Source: Streptococcus uberis
GTDB lineage: Bacteria > Bacillota > Bacilli > Lactobacillales > Streptococcaceae
Length of the DNA: 64,000 nt
Assembly: GCF_900475595.1 (NCBI RefSeq)
Contig: NZ_LS483397.1
Span: 963,001 to 1,027,000, forward strand
Direction: 5' to 3'
The notes under the pieces are model-generated. The model worked only from the letters and a program-made list of their open reading frames with translations, was not told the origin of the DNA and did no database searches. The first letter of the stretch is position 1. Each line of letters begins with the position of its first letter. Positions 8,099 through 17,761 of the stretch are shown piece by piece. The position numbers and the translations under genes were made by a program.

Positions 8099-8785
8099 AT
8101 GAAAATTCTAATTACATCAGGTGGAACGACGGAACAAATCGATTCCGTTCGTGGCATTACTAATCACTCAACTGGAAAACTTGGAAAAGAAATGGCAGAA
8201 CACTTTCTAAAAGCCGGTCACCAAGTTTCTCTAGTAACAACTAAAGCAGCGGTTAAGCCAAATGCAAGTGAACAGTTATCTATATATCGCATTACAAATG
8301 TTGCTAGTCTTATTCAAACATTAAAACCTTTGGTTGAAAATCATGATGTTCTGATTCATTGTATGGCTGTCTCAGATTATACACCTGTCTATATGACAGA
8401 TCTTGAAGAGGTTAAAGAAACAACTGATATTGAGACTCTCTTAAAAAAATCGAATCAGGAAACCAAGATTTCTTCATCTTCAGATGTTCAGGTTTTGTTT
8501 TTGAAGAAAACACCTAAAGTCATCAGTATGGTCAAAGAATGGAATCCCAATATTCAATTAATTGGCTTTAAGTTGCTCGTTGATGTTACAGAAGACCAGT
8601 TGATTTCTGTTGCCAAAGATAGCTTAACAAAGAATAAAGCAGACTATATTGTGGCTAATGATTTAGCAACAATATCTGCAGACAGTCACAAAGCTCTCTT
8701 GGTTAGTAAAGATGAGGTTCTTTCCTTGGCAACCAAATCAGAAATAGCTGAAACGCTTTTAAAGAAGGTGACTTATTATGACTAA
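8099..8785 (+). CDS. coaB: Phosphopantothenate-cysteine ligase
   Basis: 228 aa, the CoaB half of the CoaBC enzyme encoded as a separate protein, as usual in streptococci. It joins cysteine to 4'-phosphopantothenate in coenzyme A synthesis. The N-terminal SGGTTEQIDSVRGITN loop is the nucleotide-binding signature; the NKADYIVAND segment near residue 180 is also typical. The stop overlaps the coaC start by 8 nt. There is no clear ribosome-binding site before the ATG, and a TGG-TAAAAT extended -10 ends only 6 nt upstream, so the mRNA may be leaderless. Confidence 0.94.
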   Translation: MKILITSGGTTEQIDSVRGITNHSTGKLGKEMAEHFLKAGHQVSLVTTKAAVKPNASEQLSIYRITNVASLIQTLKPLVENHDVLIHCMAVSDYTPVYMTDLEEVKETTDIETLLKKSNQETKISSSSDVQVLFLKKTPKVISMVKEWNPNIQLIGFKLLVDVTEDQLISVAKDSLTKNKADYIVANDLATISADSHKALLVSKDEVLSLATKSEIAETLLKKVTYYD

Positions 8786-9323
8786 AAAAATTATTTTAGC
8801 TGTAACTGGAAGCATCTCTGCCTATAAAGCCGCTGACTTAACCAGTATTTTAAGCAAACAAGGCTATGATGTTACAGTTCTCATGACAGAGGCTGCTCAG
8901 GCTTTTATTACTCCTCTTACCTTGCAAGTTCTCTCGAAGAATAAAGTACACGTAGACACAATGAAAGAGGACGATGTTTCTATTGTTAATCACATTGATT
9001 TAGCTAAGAAGGCGGATCTTTTTCTGCTAGCGCCAGCTTCAGCCAATACCATTGCGCATTTATCTTATGGATTCGCTGATAATATGGTTACTTCGGTTGC
9101 CTTAGCTTTACCAGAAACGACACCTAAACTGATTGCACCTGCCATGAATACCAAAATGTTTCTAAACCCCGTTACCCAGGAAAATTTAAAGAGACTTGAA
9201 TCTTTTGGATATGAGATGATTGAACCAAAATCTAGTCTTTTAGCATGTGGTGATACGGGTATAGGCGCACTTGCGGATATTAATCACATTGTAGATTGTG
9301 TCAATGCTATTTTGGAAAGTTGA
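8778..9323 (+). CDS. coaC: Phosphopantothenoylcysteine decarboxylase
   Basis: 181 aa flavoprotein of the HFCD family. It decarboxylates phosphopantothenoylcysteine to 4'-phosphopantetheine using FMN. Landmarks are the N-terminal VTGSISAYKA, the active-site His in NHIDLAKKAD, the PASANT motif, the PAMNTKMF substrate clamp and the cysteine in LACGDTG. It overlaps coaB by 8 nt, so the two are translationally coupled. With coaA at 19.9 kb the window holds most of the pantothenate-to-CoA route. Confidence 0.95.
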   Translation: MTKKIILAVTGSISAYKAADLTSILSKQGYDVTVLMTEAAQAFITPLTLQVLSKNKVHVDTMKEDDVSIVNHIDLAKKADLFLLAPASANTIAHLSYGFADNMVTSVALALPETTPKLIAPAMNTKMFLNPVTQENLKRLESFGYEMIEPKSSLLACGDTGIGALADINHIVDCVNAILES

Positions 9324-9386
9324 AAGGCTTTTCATATTTCTTAATTTTAGGTATAATAGAAAAAAATTTAATGGAGATTGACCTTA

Positions 9387-9956
9387 ATGAGACGTCAGAA
9401 ATCATCTACAATAGCAAAAGTTTCTATCTTTTTTGCTATTATGTTAGTTATTCACTTTATTAGTACACTTGTATTTAATATATGGCCGGTTCCAATTAAG
9501 CCAACTTTAGTTCATATTCCAGTAATAATTGCATCAATTATTTACGGGCCACAAATTGGTTCCATTTTAGGGTTATTAATGGGAATAATCAGTGTGATAA
9601 CAAATACAGTAATCTTACTTCCAACAAGTTATCTATTTTCTCCCTTTGTAGATCATGGCAATATCTATTCTTTAATCATTGCTATCGTCCCTCGTGTTTT
9701 AATAGGAGTTGTTCCCTATTTTGTCTATAAAATACTTTCCAATAGAGTTGGTTTAGTCCTTTCTGGTCTCCTTGGTTCTCTGACAAATACTGTTTTTGTT
9801 TTGGGTGGTATTTTTATCTTCTTTTCGTCAGTGTTTGGAGGAAATATTAAAGCTCTTCTCGCAGGAGTTGTTTCTACTAATGCTATTGCTGAAATGGTTA
9901 TTTCTGCTATAGTAGTGACAGCAATTATTCCAAGTTTATCCAAATTAAAAAAATGA
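9387..9956 (+). CDS. ECF transporter S component, probably for pantothenate
   Basis: About 189 aa, mostly hydrophobic with five to six membrane segments, of the substrate-binding S type of energy-coupling-factor importers. The motif MRRQKSSTIAKVSIFFA at the N terminus resembles the segment that contacts the shared EcfT subunit. No ATPase is encoded here, so it would use the genome's common EcfAAT module. Its place directly behind coaB-coaC suggests pantothenate or another CoA precursor as substrate. I prefer ATG 9387 over TTG 9378 because GGAG (9373-9376) is better spaced. Confidence 0.85.
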   Translation: MRRQKSSTIAKVSIFFAIMLVIHFISTLVFNIWPVPIKPTLVHIPVIIASIIYGPQIGSILGLLMGIISVITNTVILLPTSYLFSPFVDHGNIYSLIIAIVPRVLIGVVPYFVYKILSNRVGLVLSGLLGSLTNTVFVLGGIFIFFSSVFGGNIKALLAGVVSTNAIAEMVISAIVVTAIIPSLSKLKK

Positions 9957-9964
9957 AATTCATT

Positions 9965-9994
9965 GCCTTTTTCAGTTTGAGAAAGGCTTTTTTT
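9965..9994 (+). terminator. Terminator of the coaB-coaC-ECF unit
   Basis: GCCTTT/AAAGGC stem (9965-9970 with 9982-9987) extended by partial pairs, followed by seven T. Confidence 0.88.
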
Positions 9995-10101
9995 CTGAAA
10001 ACATCTTTATGAAAAATCTTGCAAACTCATGTAAAAATTAGTGATTTTTCCTCGTCAAAGTGTTATAATGAAAGCGGTTAATAATATTAAGGAGAAAATG
10101 A

Positions 10102-11817
10102 ATGACTTATATTGAAAATTACCAAAAATGGCTTAACAATCCGTCACTGCCAGAATACCTACACAAAGAGCTTCTTGAAATGGATGAAAAAACGAAGGAA
10201 GACGCTTTTTATTCTCATTTAGAATTTGGTACTGCAGGAATGCGTGGCTATATTGGTGCAGGAACAAATCGTATTAATGTCTTTGTTGTCAGACAAGCAA
10301 CTGAAGGTTTGGCAAAACTCATTGAATCAAAAGGTGATCAAGCAAAAGCTAACGGTGTTGCTATTGCTTATGATTCTCGCCACTTCTCACCTGAATTTGC
10401 TTTCGAATCTGCTCAAGTCTTAGCTGCACATGGTATCAAATCTTATGTCTTTGAAAGTCTTCGTCCTACACCTGAACTTTCATTTGCCGTTCGTCATCTT
10501 GGAGCTTTTGCTGGAATTATGGTGACTGCAAGTCATAATCCTGCTCCATTTAATGGTTATAAAGTATATGGTTCAGACGGTGGACAAATGCCACCTGCTG
10601 ATGCAGATGCTTTAACAACTTATATTAGAGCTATTGAAGATCCATTTTCAATTACTCTGGCTGATTTGGAAGAAGCAAAATCAAGTGGCTTAATTGAAGT
10701 TATTGGGGAAGCAATTGATAGTGAATACTTAAAATTAGTTAAAGATGTCACTATTAATCAAGAACTCATTAATCAATACGGCAAGGATATGAAAATTGTC
10801 TACACTCCTCTTCATGGAACTGGAGAAATGTTAACAAGACGTGCACTAGCCCAAGCAGGATTTGAATCTGTTGAAGTCGTTGAATCTCAAGCGAAACCAG
10901 ACCCAGATTTCTCAACAGTTAAATCTCCTAACCCTGAAAGTCAAGAAGCATTTGCACTCGCTGAAGAGTTAGGTCGCCAAGTAAATGCTGACGTTCTGGT
11001 AGCAACTGATCCAGATGCTGACCGACTAGGCGTAGAAATTCGTCAAGCTGACGGATCTTATTGGAATTTATCAGGTAACCAAATAGGGGCATTAATTGCA
11101 AAATATATCTTAGAAGCCCATAAACAAGCAGGAACGTTACCATCAAACCCTGCTTTAGCGAAATCAATTGTCTCAACAGAATTAGTTACTAAAATTGCTG
11201 AGAGTTATGGCGCAACCATGTTTAATGTCTTAACTGGTTTTAAATTCATTGCTGAAAAAATTCAAGAATTCGAAGAAAAACATAATCATACTTATATGTT
11301 TGGATTTGAAGAAAGCTTCGGTTATTTAATCAAACCTTTTGTACGAGACAAAGATGCTATTCAAGCTGTTTTAATTGTAGCTGAAATTGCTGCCTACTAC
11401 CGCTCACGCGGTCTGACTTTGGCCGATGGAATAGCTGAGATTTACAAAGAATATGGATACTTTGCTGAAAAAACCATTTCTATTACTTTATCTGGTGTTG
11501 ATGGCGCAGCTGAAATTAAAAAAATTATGGATAAATTCCGTCAGAATGCACCAAAACAATTCAACCATACTGATATTATCTTGACAGAAGATTTCTTAGA
11601 ACAAACTGCTAAAAGCCAAACAGAAACGACTGTATTAACAACACCGCCGAGCAATGTTCTGAAATACACTCTTGCTGATGATTCTTGGTTTGCTGTCCGT
11701 CCTTCAGGAACAGAACCAAAAATCAAATTCTATATTGCAACAGTTGGACAGTCTTTAGAAGATGCACAACAAAAAATGACTGCTATTGAAGCAGAAATTA
11801 ATACCTTTGTAGGTTAA
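10102..11817 (+). CDS. pgm: Alpha-phosphoglucomutase / phosphomannomutase family
   Basis: 571 aa, the long Gram-positive PgcA/Pgm type. It interconverts glucose-1-phosphate and glucose-6-phosphate, supplying UDP-glucose for capsule, glycolipid and teichoic acid synthesis. All four domain signatures are intact: the phosphoserine loop TASHNPAP (about 140-147), the Mg-binding DPDADR (about 302), the sugar loop GFEESFG and the phosphate-binding RPSGTEPK (about 532). It is a single-gene unit with an extended -10 (TGT-TATAAT, 10064-10069) and its own terminator. Confidence 0.93.
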   Translation: MTYIENYQKWLNNPSLPEYLHKELLEMDEKTKEDAFYSHLEFGTAGMRGYIGAGTNRINVFVVRQATEGLAKLIESKGDQAKANGVAIAYDSRHFSPEFAFESAQVLAAHGIKSYVFESLRPTPELSFAVRHLGAFAGIMVTASHNPAPFNGYKVYGSDGGQMPPADADALTTYIRAIEDPFSITLADLEEAKSSGLIEVIGEAIDSEYLKLVKDVTINQELINQYGKDMKIVYTPLHGTGEMLTRRALAQAGFESVEVVESQAKPDPDFSTVKSPNPESQEAFALAEELGRQVNADVLVATDPDADRLGVEIRQADGSYWNLSGNQIGALIAKYILEAHKQAGTLPSNPALAKSIVSTELVTKIAESYGATMFNVLTGFKFIAEKIQEFEEKHNHTYMFGFEESFGYLIKPFVRDKDAIQAVLIVAEIAAYYRSRGLTLADGIAEIYKEYGYFAEKTISITLSGVDGAAEIKKIMDKFRQNAPKQFNHTDIILTEDFLEQTAKSQTETTVLTTPPSNVLKYTLADDSWFAVRPSGTEPKIKFYIATVGQSLEDAQQKMTAIEAEINTFVG

Positions 11818-11826
11818 AAACAAAAA

Positions 11827-11852
11827 AGAGTTTTCGCTTGAAAACTCTTTTT
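11827..11852 (+). terminator. Terminator of pgm
   Basis: AGAGTTTTC/GAAAACTCT stem (11827-11835 with 11840-11848) followed by T-run. Confidence 0.9.
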
Positions 11853-11862
11853 AAACATTAAA

Positions 11863-11887
11863 AATAAAGAGCCATAGGCTCTTTATT
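11863..11887 (-). terminator. Terminator of the nucleoside operon
   Basis: Perfect 11-bp stem (11863-11873 with 11877-11887), 3-nt loop, U-run on the minus strand. The stem overlaps the stop codon of the last permease gene. Confidence 0.9.
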
Positions 11888-12842
11888 ATTTTGATTTAAT
11901 GTAATTAACCCCATCTGCTTTTGGAGCAACAGATTGACCAAAGAAGGCAGCCAGGATAATAATAGTGAATAAATACGGAGCAATTTGAAGATATACTGCA
12001 GGAATCTTTTGTAGGAGAGGTAATTGAGCACCTATTACTGCTAAACTTTGAGATAAACCAAAGAATAGACTTGATAGCATAGCTCCAATAGGATTCCACT
12101 TCCCAAAAATCATGGCTGCAAGTGAAATGAAACCAGGACCTAAGATTGTTGTAACAGCAAAGTTTACAGAAATTGATTGAGCATAGATTGCTCCTCCCAT
12201 TCCTCCAAGGAAACCAGATATCATAACACCATAATATTTCATTAGATAAACATTGATACCTAAAGTATCAGCAGCTTGTGGGTGTTCTCCGACAGAACGA
12301 AGACGTAATCCAAAGCGTGTTTTATAAATGATAAACCATGCTAAGAATGAAAAGGCAATGGCTAAATAACCCACAATAGTAGTATTTTTGAAAAATATTG
12401 GTCCTAGGACTGGAATATCAGCTAAAAGTGGAAAATCAAATTTTCCAAAGGAAGCTTGAATGTTATCAGTTTGCCCTTTTCCGTAAAATACTTTTACTAG
12501 GAAAACAGCTAAGGAAGGAGCTAATAAATTAAGTACTGTACCAGAAACAATGTGGTCAGCACGGAAATTAATTGTTGCTAACGCGTGTAATAGGGAAAAT
12601 AAGAGTCCTACAATTCCTCCAACAAGAACGGCTATCCAAGGTGTTGCTTTCCCGAAAGCATTAGCAAATTCTAAGTTAAAGATAATACCAGAAAATGCCC
12701 CCATAACCATGATTCCTTCAAGACCGACATTAACTACGCCAGCTCTTTCTGAGAAGGTACCACCAATACTTGTAAAAATAAGTGGAGTTGCGTAAATAAG
12801 CATTGAAGAAACTAATAAAGCAAGTATCGTTACAATTGACAT
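11886..12842 (-). CDS. rnsD: Nucleoside ABC transporter permease
   Basis: 318 aa, about eight to nine hydrophobic segments, of the branched-chain-amino-acid/ribose type permease family. The typical EAA-like cytoplasmic loop is GLRLRSVGEHPQAADTLGI near residue 175. It is the last gene of the operon and starts 1 bp after the preceding permease stop. With the other permease, the ATPase and the lipoprotein it matches the ribonucleoside importer RnsBACD described in S. mutans, the same family as B. subtilis NupOPQ. The symbol rests on order and family, not on a direct alignment. Confidence 0.88.
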   Translation of the reverse strand: MSIVTILALLVSSMLIYATPLIFTSIGGTFSERAGVVNVGLEGIMVMGAFSGIIFNLEFANAFGKATPWIAVLVGGIVGLLFSLLHALATINFRADHIVSGTVLNLLAPSLAVFLVKVFYGKGQTDNIQASFGKFDFPLLADIPVLGPIFFKNTTIVGYLAIAFSFLAWFIIYKTRFGLRLRSVGEHPQAADTLGINVYLMKYYGVMISGFLGGMGGAIYAQSISVNFAVTTILGPGFISLAAMIFGKWNPIGAMLSSLFFGLSQSLAVIGAQLPLLQKIPAVYLQIAPYLFTIIILAAFFGQSVAPKADGVNYIKSK

Positions 12843-12843
12843 C

Positions 12844-13911
12844 TTATTTACCTCCTTTCAGAGCAGATTTTTTTGAACGAATCATATAACGTTCGATGAG
12901 GTAGTGAGCACCAACAAAGAAGATGATAGATGCTGTTACAATTTTAACAAGTTCCGGTGGAATACCTGCAATATTCATACCAGGTGCACCAATGTTTAAG
13001 ACACCAAATAGGAATGATGAGAATAAGATACCGATTGGGTTATTAGCAGCAAGCAAGCTTACAGCCATACCATCAAAACCAATAGCTAGAGAACTTGACT
13101 GTACAAAGACATTTTCAAAAGTTCCAAGTCCTTCAACGACTCCACCTAATCCAGCTAAGGCACCAGAAATGATCATTGACATGATAATGGTTCTCTTAGC
13201 AGACATACCAGCATACTCACTAGCATGAGGATTCAAACCAACAGAGCGTATTTCAAATCCTAGAGTTGTTTTGTTTAAAAGGAACCAGATAAGAGCAATC
13301 GCAATGAAGGCAAAAAAGATACCAATATTAATCCGTGAATTATTGGTTAACTCAGATAACCAAGGACTTTGATAAGTAGCATTTTGACTAACTTGAATTG
13401 ATGAGTCAATACTTTGTTTTAAGTTATTGGCAAATCCTTTTTGAATAATGGCATTGCCGATATACAAAATAATATAGTTCATCATAATAGTGACGATAAC
13501 TTCACTAGTTCCAAGGAATGCTCTTAAAATACCAGGTATGGCACCAGCAATTCCACCTGCTAACATACCAATAATAACAGTGCAAAGAATCAACAAAGGT
13601 CGAGCCATATGAGGATTTTCTAAAGCAAACCAAGTAGCTGAAATCCAACCAGCCAAAGCTTGACCAGATAAACCGATGTTAAAGAAACCAGCTCTACTAG
13701 CAACTGTAAAACCAAGTGCTATTAGAATGAGTGGTCCCATTGCTCGGAATATCTCACCAATATTTTTAACACTACCAAAGGCAATTTGGAACAATCCCTC
13801 ATATCCCCAAATCGGGTCGTAACCAAAAATAAACATGATAATGGCACCCAGTACAAATCCCAACAAGACGGAAATCACTGGAACTGCTATTTTTTGTGCC
13901 TGTTTAGACAT
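12844..13911 (-). CDS. rnsC: Nucleoside ABC transporter permease
   Basis: About 355 aa with eight to ten membrane segments. The cytoplasmic loop GFEIRSVGLNPHASEYAGM parallels that of the downstream permease, so the two are paralogues forming a heterodimeric channel. I place the start at ATG 13911 rather than the longer frame because GGAGG stands 6 bp before it; the gene then overlaps the ATPase stop by 8 nt, suggesting coupled translation. Confidence 0.88.
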   Translation of the reverse strand: MSKQAQKIAVPVISVLLGFVLGAIIMFIFGYDPIWGYEGLFQIAFGSVKNIGEIFRAMGPLILIALGFTVASRAGFFNIGLSGQALAGWISATWFALENPHMARPLLILCTVIIGMLAGGIAGAIPGILRAFLGTSEVIVTIMMNYIILYIGNAIIQKGFANNLKQSIDSSIQVSQNATYQSPWLSELTNNSRINIGIFFAFIAIALIWFLLNKTTLGFEIRSVGLNPHASEYAGMSAKRTIIMSMIISGALAGLGGVVEGLGTFENVFVQSSSLAIGFDGMAVSLLAANNPIGILFSSFLFGVLNIGAPGMNIAGIPPELVKIVTASIIFFVGAHYLIERYMIRSKKSALKGGK

Positions 13912-15436
13912 TTTCTTCCTCCTTATTGATTGTACCACCAGCCATCAAAATACCTAATTCTTGTTTATTAGTATTTTCAGGTGTCACAATGCCTTGGATT
14001 TTACCATCGTGAATAACAGCAATCCGATCTGATACATTTAAAATCTCATCTAGTTCAAAGCTGACAACTAACACAGCTTTTCCTTTATCACGCTCTGTGA
14101 TAAGGCGTTTATGGATATACTCAATGGCACCAACATCAAGACCACGAGTTGGTTGACTGACAATAAGAAGATCAGGGTTACGATCAACTTCTCGAGCAAT
14201 AATGGCTTTTTGTTGGTTTCCTCCAGAGAAGCCTCTTGCAGGAACGAGCTCATTTGCACCACGAACATCAAATTCTTCCATTAAACGACGAGCATATTCA
14301 TTAATTTTTGAATAGTTAAGGATACCATTTTTACTTAATGGTTCTTTGTAGTATGTTTGAATGGCTGTATTTTCTGCCAAAGTCAAATCTAGAATTAAAC
14401 CATCTCTATGTCTATCCTCGGGCACGTGACCAACGGATAATTCTGTAATTTTACGAGACGATAAATGAGTTACTTCTTGCCCTTTTATCGTAATTGAACC
14501 AGATTTTACTTTTCTTAGACCGGTTATTGCTTGGATCAGTTCACTTTGACCGTTTCCATCAATTCCAGCGATACCAACAATCTCACCAGCTCTAACATCT
14601 AATGAAAGCCCCTTTACTGCAGGGATACCACGATTTTCATTAACAACTAAATCTTTTACAGATAAAACAATTTCTTTAGGATTTGAAGCGACTTTTTCTG
14701 TTTTAAAGGAAACAGAACGTCCTACCATCATTTCAGCCAATTCACTTGAACTTACACCCGCAACTGATGCTGTTTCAATACTTTTTCCTCGACGGATAAC
14801 TGTTACTCTGTCTGCTACAGCTCTAATTTCATCGAGTTTATGTGTAATTAAAATAATCGATTTACCTTCTTTGACCAAGTTTTTCATGATAACCATTAAT
14901 TCTTGAATTTCAGATGGTGTTAAAACTGCAGTTGGTTCGTCAAAAATTAAAATGTCAGCGCCTCGGTAAAGTGTTTTTAAAATCTCAACACGCTGTTGAG
15001 CACCTACTGAAATATCAGCTACTTTTGCATCTGGATCGACGGCTAAACCGTATTTGGTTGATAATTCTTTGATATCTTTACTGGCTTGTTTAAGGTCAAG
15101 GACACCATTTGTAACTGTTTCATTTCCCAAAATAATGTTTTCAGCAACAGTAAATGCTTCAACAAGCATAAAGTGTTGATGTACCATTCCAATGCCTAGT
15201 TTTGAGGATTTTGTCGGAGAATCAATTTGAACTGTTTCTCCGTTGATTACAATTTCGCCTTCAGTGGGTTCTAACAAACCTGCCAACATATTCATTAAAG
15301 TTGATTTTCCAGCACCATTTTCACCTAAAAGGGCATGAATTTCACCTTTTTCTACTGATAAATTAATATGATCATTTGCGACAAATTCACCAAATTTTTT
15401 AGTAATGTCTCTCATTTCAATGACATGTTGTGTCAT
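13904..15436 (-). CDS. rnsA: Nucleoside ABC transporter ATPase (two nucleotide-binding domains)
   Basis: 510 aa with two fused ATPase domains. The first has a full Walker A (GENGAGKST), signature (SVGAQQRVEI) and Walker B (LIFDEPT). The second has a deviant Walker A, GIDGNGQSE, without the usual Lys, and a signature SGGNQQK; this asymmetry is normal for the carbohydrate-uptake-2/BMP class. It energises uptake of nucleosides bound by the lipoprotein. It is separated from the lipoprotein gene by 130 bp holding three hairpins. Confidence 0.92.
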   Translation of the reverse strand: MTQHVIEMRDITKKFGEFVANDHINLSVEKGEIHALLGENGAGKSTLMNMLAGLLEPTEGEIVINGETVQIDSPTKSSKLGIGMVHQHFMLVEAFTVAENIILGNETVTNGVLDLKQASKDIKELSTKYGLAVDPDAKVADISVGAQQRVEILKTLYRGADILIFDEPTAVLTPSEIQELMVIMKNLVKEGKSIILITHKLDEIRAVADRVTVIRRGKSIETASVAGVSSSELAEMMVGRSVSFKTEKVASNPKEIVLSVKDLVVNENRGIPAVKGLSLDVRAGEIVGIAGIDGNGQSELIQAITGLRKVKSGSITIKGQEVTHLSSRKITELSVGHVPEDRHRDGLILDLTLAENTAIQTYYKEPLSKNGILNYSKINEYARRLMEEFDVRGANELVPARGFSGGNQQKAIIAREVDRNPDLLIVSQPTRGLDVGAIEYIHKRLITERDKGKAVLVVSFELDEILNVSDRIAVIHDGKIQGIVTPENTNKQELGILMAGGTINKEEENV

Positions 15437-15476
15437 AGGATCGCTCTTCCTTTCAATTACACTCTTTTATTTCAGC

Positions 15477-15553
15477 AAAGCTTGTCAAAAATCACAAGCT
15501 TTACTGAGATAAAAGTTATCTCAGTCCTAAAAAGGGCGACCGACTAAGGTCGC
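15477..15553 (-). terminator. Three stem-loops between lipoprotein and ATPase genes
   Basis: Reading along the minus strand: a GCGACC/GGTCGC stem (15536-15553) followed by CCTTTTT, then CTGAGATAA/TTATCTCAG (15504-15524), then AAAGCTTGT/ACAAGCTTT (15477-15502). The first looks like a leaky intrinsic terminator; the others could stabilise the 3' end. Together they would give more lipoprotein mRNA than transporter mRNA. Confidence 0.7.
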
Positions 15554-15566
15554 TCCACATTTCAAA

Positions 15567-16622
15567 TTATTTTTCAGGAACTTTTACATCGCCAGAAATA
15601 ATTTTTTCTTTAGCTTCTTTAACAGCTTTTATAGCATCATCAGAAAGGTTTGTTGTTGCAATATCAACACCACCATCTTTTAATCCATAAACAGTTGTTT
15701 TTCCACCAGGGAATTTTTTATCAGTAACAAGTTTGTTAATCAGTTGTACAGATTTACCAACTTGTTTAATTGAAGATGCTAGAACAAAGTTAGATTCTTT
15801 ACCGTCTTTTGAAGTGTATTTACCTTCCTCTTTTTGGTCACGGTCTACACCGATTACCCAAACTTTATCAGCTTCATCTTTTTTCTCATTTACAGCTTTA
15901 GCTTCATTGAAGACACCTGCTCCAGTACCACCAGCGGCTTGATAAATAACGTCAGCACCACCTGCATATTGAGCTGCGGCAATTGTTTTACCTTTAGCAG
16001 CATCACCAAATGATCCAGCGTAGTCAACTTTGATTTGGATAGAATCATCAACTGATTTCACTCCCGCCTCAAAACCTTTTTCAAAACGAGTGATAACAGT
16101 ACCTTCCATACCACCTACAAAACCTACTACTTTAGTTTTTGTAGTTTTAGCTGCAGCAATACCAGCAAGATAAGCAGCTTCGTTATCCGCAAAAGTTACA
16201 CTTGCAACATTGTCTTTTCCTTCGATGACATCGTCAACGATAACATAGTTAACATCACTATTGTCACCAGCAGCTTTATCAATTGCATCTTTAAGGGCAA
16301 ATCCGATTCCATATACTACGTTATAACCACTTGAGACAGCAGTGTCAAGATTAGTAGCATATTCTGATTCACTATTTGATTGGAAGTAGTCGAAACCAGC
16401 ACCTTTTTTAAGCCCATTTTCTTTACCCCAAGCTTGTAAACCTTCCCAAGCAGATTGGTTAAATGATTTATCATCAACACCACCTGTATCAGTAACAATA
16501 GCAGCTTTTAAATCTGTTTTAGCATCTTTGCTATCAGATTTTGAAGCACCACGGTTGCCACATGCAGCTAAACTTAATATAGCTACTGAAGCTAAACCAA
16601 GACCAATAAATTTCTTGTTCAT
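15567..16622 (-). CDS. rnsB: Nucleoside-binding lipoprotein (BMP family)
   Basis: About 351 aa. A signal peptide ends in a lipobox (LSLAAC, Cys near residue 21), so the mature protein is anchored to the outer face of the membrane. The rest is a Bmp/PnrA-type periplasmic-binding domain (GGVDDKSFNQSAWEG near the mature N terminus, VGFVGGMEGTV in the middle). It captures nucleosides for the downstream ABC importer. I moved the start to ATG 16622, the only Met directly before the signal peptide, with AGGAGGG 9 nt upstream. It follows cdd, so uptake and salvage enzymes share one transcript. Confidence 0.92.
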   Translation of the reverse strand: MNKKFIGLGLASVAILSLAACGNRGASKSDSKDAKTDLKAAIVTDTGGVDDKSFNQSAWEGLQAWGKENGLKKGAGFDYFQSNSESEYATNLDTAVSSGYNVVYGIGFALKDAIDKAAGDNSDVNYVIVDDVIEGKDNVASVTFADNEAAYLAGIAAAKTTKTKVVGFVGGMEGTVITRFEKGFEAGVKSVDDSIQIKVDYAGSFGDAAKGKTIAAAQYAGGADVIYQAAGGTGAGVFNEAKAVNEKKDEADKVWVIGVDRDQKEEGKYTSKDGKESNFVLASSIKQVGKSVQLINKLVTDKKFPGGKTTVYGLKDGGVDIATTNLSDDAIKAVKEAKEKIISGDVKVPEK

Positions 16623-16712
16623 GAAAATGAACCCTCCTAAAAAAGTTTCTAGCAATTGCTTGCTGAAATATTATATTTAGCCTTATGGCCAATAACAAAA
16701 ATAAAGTCAGAT

Positions 16713-17099
16713 TTATGATAAATCTGTAAAAGAATAAGGGAGTAAATCTCCGACTGTGGTTTCTTTAGTGCTATTATCCTTTGCAATTAAAATGACTTTA
16801 GCACTAGGTTCAAAAAATTCAGCCATAACTTGACGACAAGCTCCACAAGGTGAAACAGGTTGAAGTGTTTCACCATAAATGGCAATTTCTGAAAATTCTC
16901 TATAACCTTGAGAGACAGCTTTGAAAATAGCCGTTCTCTCGCCACAGTTCGTTAACCCAAAACTCGCATTTTCAATATTACAACCTGTAAAAATGTGACC
17001 ATCTTTTGTTCTAACGGCTGCTCCTATTGGAAAATGTGAGTAGGGAACGTAGGCATTTTTACTTGCTTCGATTGCTAAAGATACTAAATTAGTAGCCAC
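16713..17099 (-). CDS. cdd: Cytidine deaminase
   Basis: About 128 aa, typical length for tetrameric Cdd. It deaminates cytidine and deoxycytidine to uridine compounds. Zinc ligands and the catalytic Glu are in NCGERTA (Cys52, Glu54) and PCGAC. The substrate loop NIENASF is present. I prefer GTG 17099, which has GAGG 9 nt upstream and gives the usual short N terminus, over ATG 17117. It then overlaps deoC by 11 nt. Confidence 0.93.
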   Translation of the reverse strand: MATNLVSLAIEASKNAYVPYSHFPIGAAVRTKDGHIFTGCNIENASFGLTNCGERTAIFKAVSQGYREFSEIAIYGETLQPVSPCGACRQVMAEFFEPSAKVILIAKDNSTKETTVGDLLPYSFTDLS

Positions 17100-17751
17100 C
17101 TTTGACAGCCTCACCATTTATTATTTTAACTCCTGCAGACGTTCCAATACGAGTTGCCCCTGCTTCAATAAAAGCTAATGCATCTTCTAAAGAACGAGCA
17201 CCACCTGCTGCTTTAACACCAATTTCTGGACCAACTGTTTGTCTCATTAACTTAACATCAGAAATGGTAGCTCCTCCAGTTGAAAAACCGGTTGAGGTTT
17301 TAACAAAATCAGCACCCGCTGCAACTGATAACTGACATGCTTTTATTTTTTCATCGTCAGTAAGTAAGCATGCTTCAATAATAACTTTAACTAATTTGTC
17401 ACCACTTGCTTCAACTACTGCACGGACATCGTCCTCAACTGCTTGATAATCGCCTTGTTTTAGCTTGCCAATATTTAATACCATATCGATTTCATCAGCG
17501 CCATTCTCAATAGCATTCTTTGTTTCAAATGCTTTTGTTTCAGGGGTTGTTGCTCCGAGTGGAAAACCAACTACAGTACAAACTTTAACATCGCTTCCTT
17601 TTAAGGCTTCTGCACAATAAGAAACCCAACCTGGATTTACACAAACACTTGCAAATTCATGAGTTTTGGCTTCAGATAGTAACTGATCAATTTGACTTTG
17701 AACGCTATCGGCTTTTAATAAGGTATGGTCAATGTATTTGTTTATTTTCAT
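17089..17751 (-). CDS. deoC: Deoxyribose-phosphate aldolase
   Basis: 220 aa class I aldolase. It cleaves deoxyribose-5-phosphate to glyceraldehyde-3-phosphate and acetaldehyde. The Schiff-base lysine lies in [10 protein letters not shown], and the second conserved lysine in VKAAGGAR near the C terminus. The N-terminal [10 protein letters not shown] is typical. It sits between pdp and cdd, so the sugar released from deoxynucleosides enters glycolysis. Confidence 0.96.
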   Translation of the reverse strand: MKINKYIDHTLLKADSVQSQIDQLLSEAKTHEFASVCVNPGWVSYCAEALKGSDVKVCTVVGFPLGATTPETKAFETKNAIENGADEIDMVLNIGKLKQGDYQAVEDDVRAVVEASGDKLVKVIIEACLLTDDEKIKACQLSVAAGADFVKTSTGFSTGGATISDVKLMRQTVGPEIGVKAAGGARSLEDALAFIEAGATRIGTSAGVKIINGEAVKGGY

Positions 17752-17761
17752 TTTTAACTCC

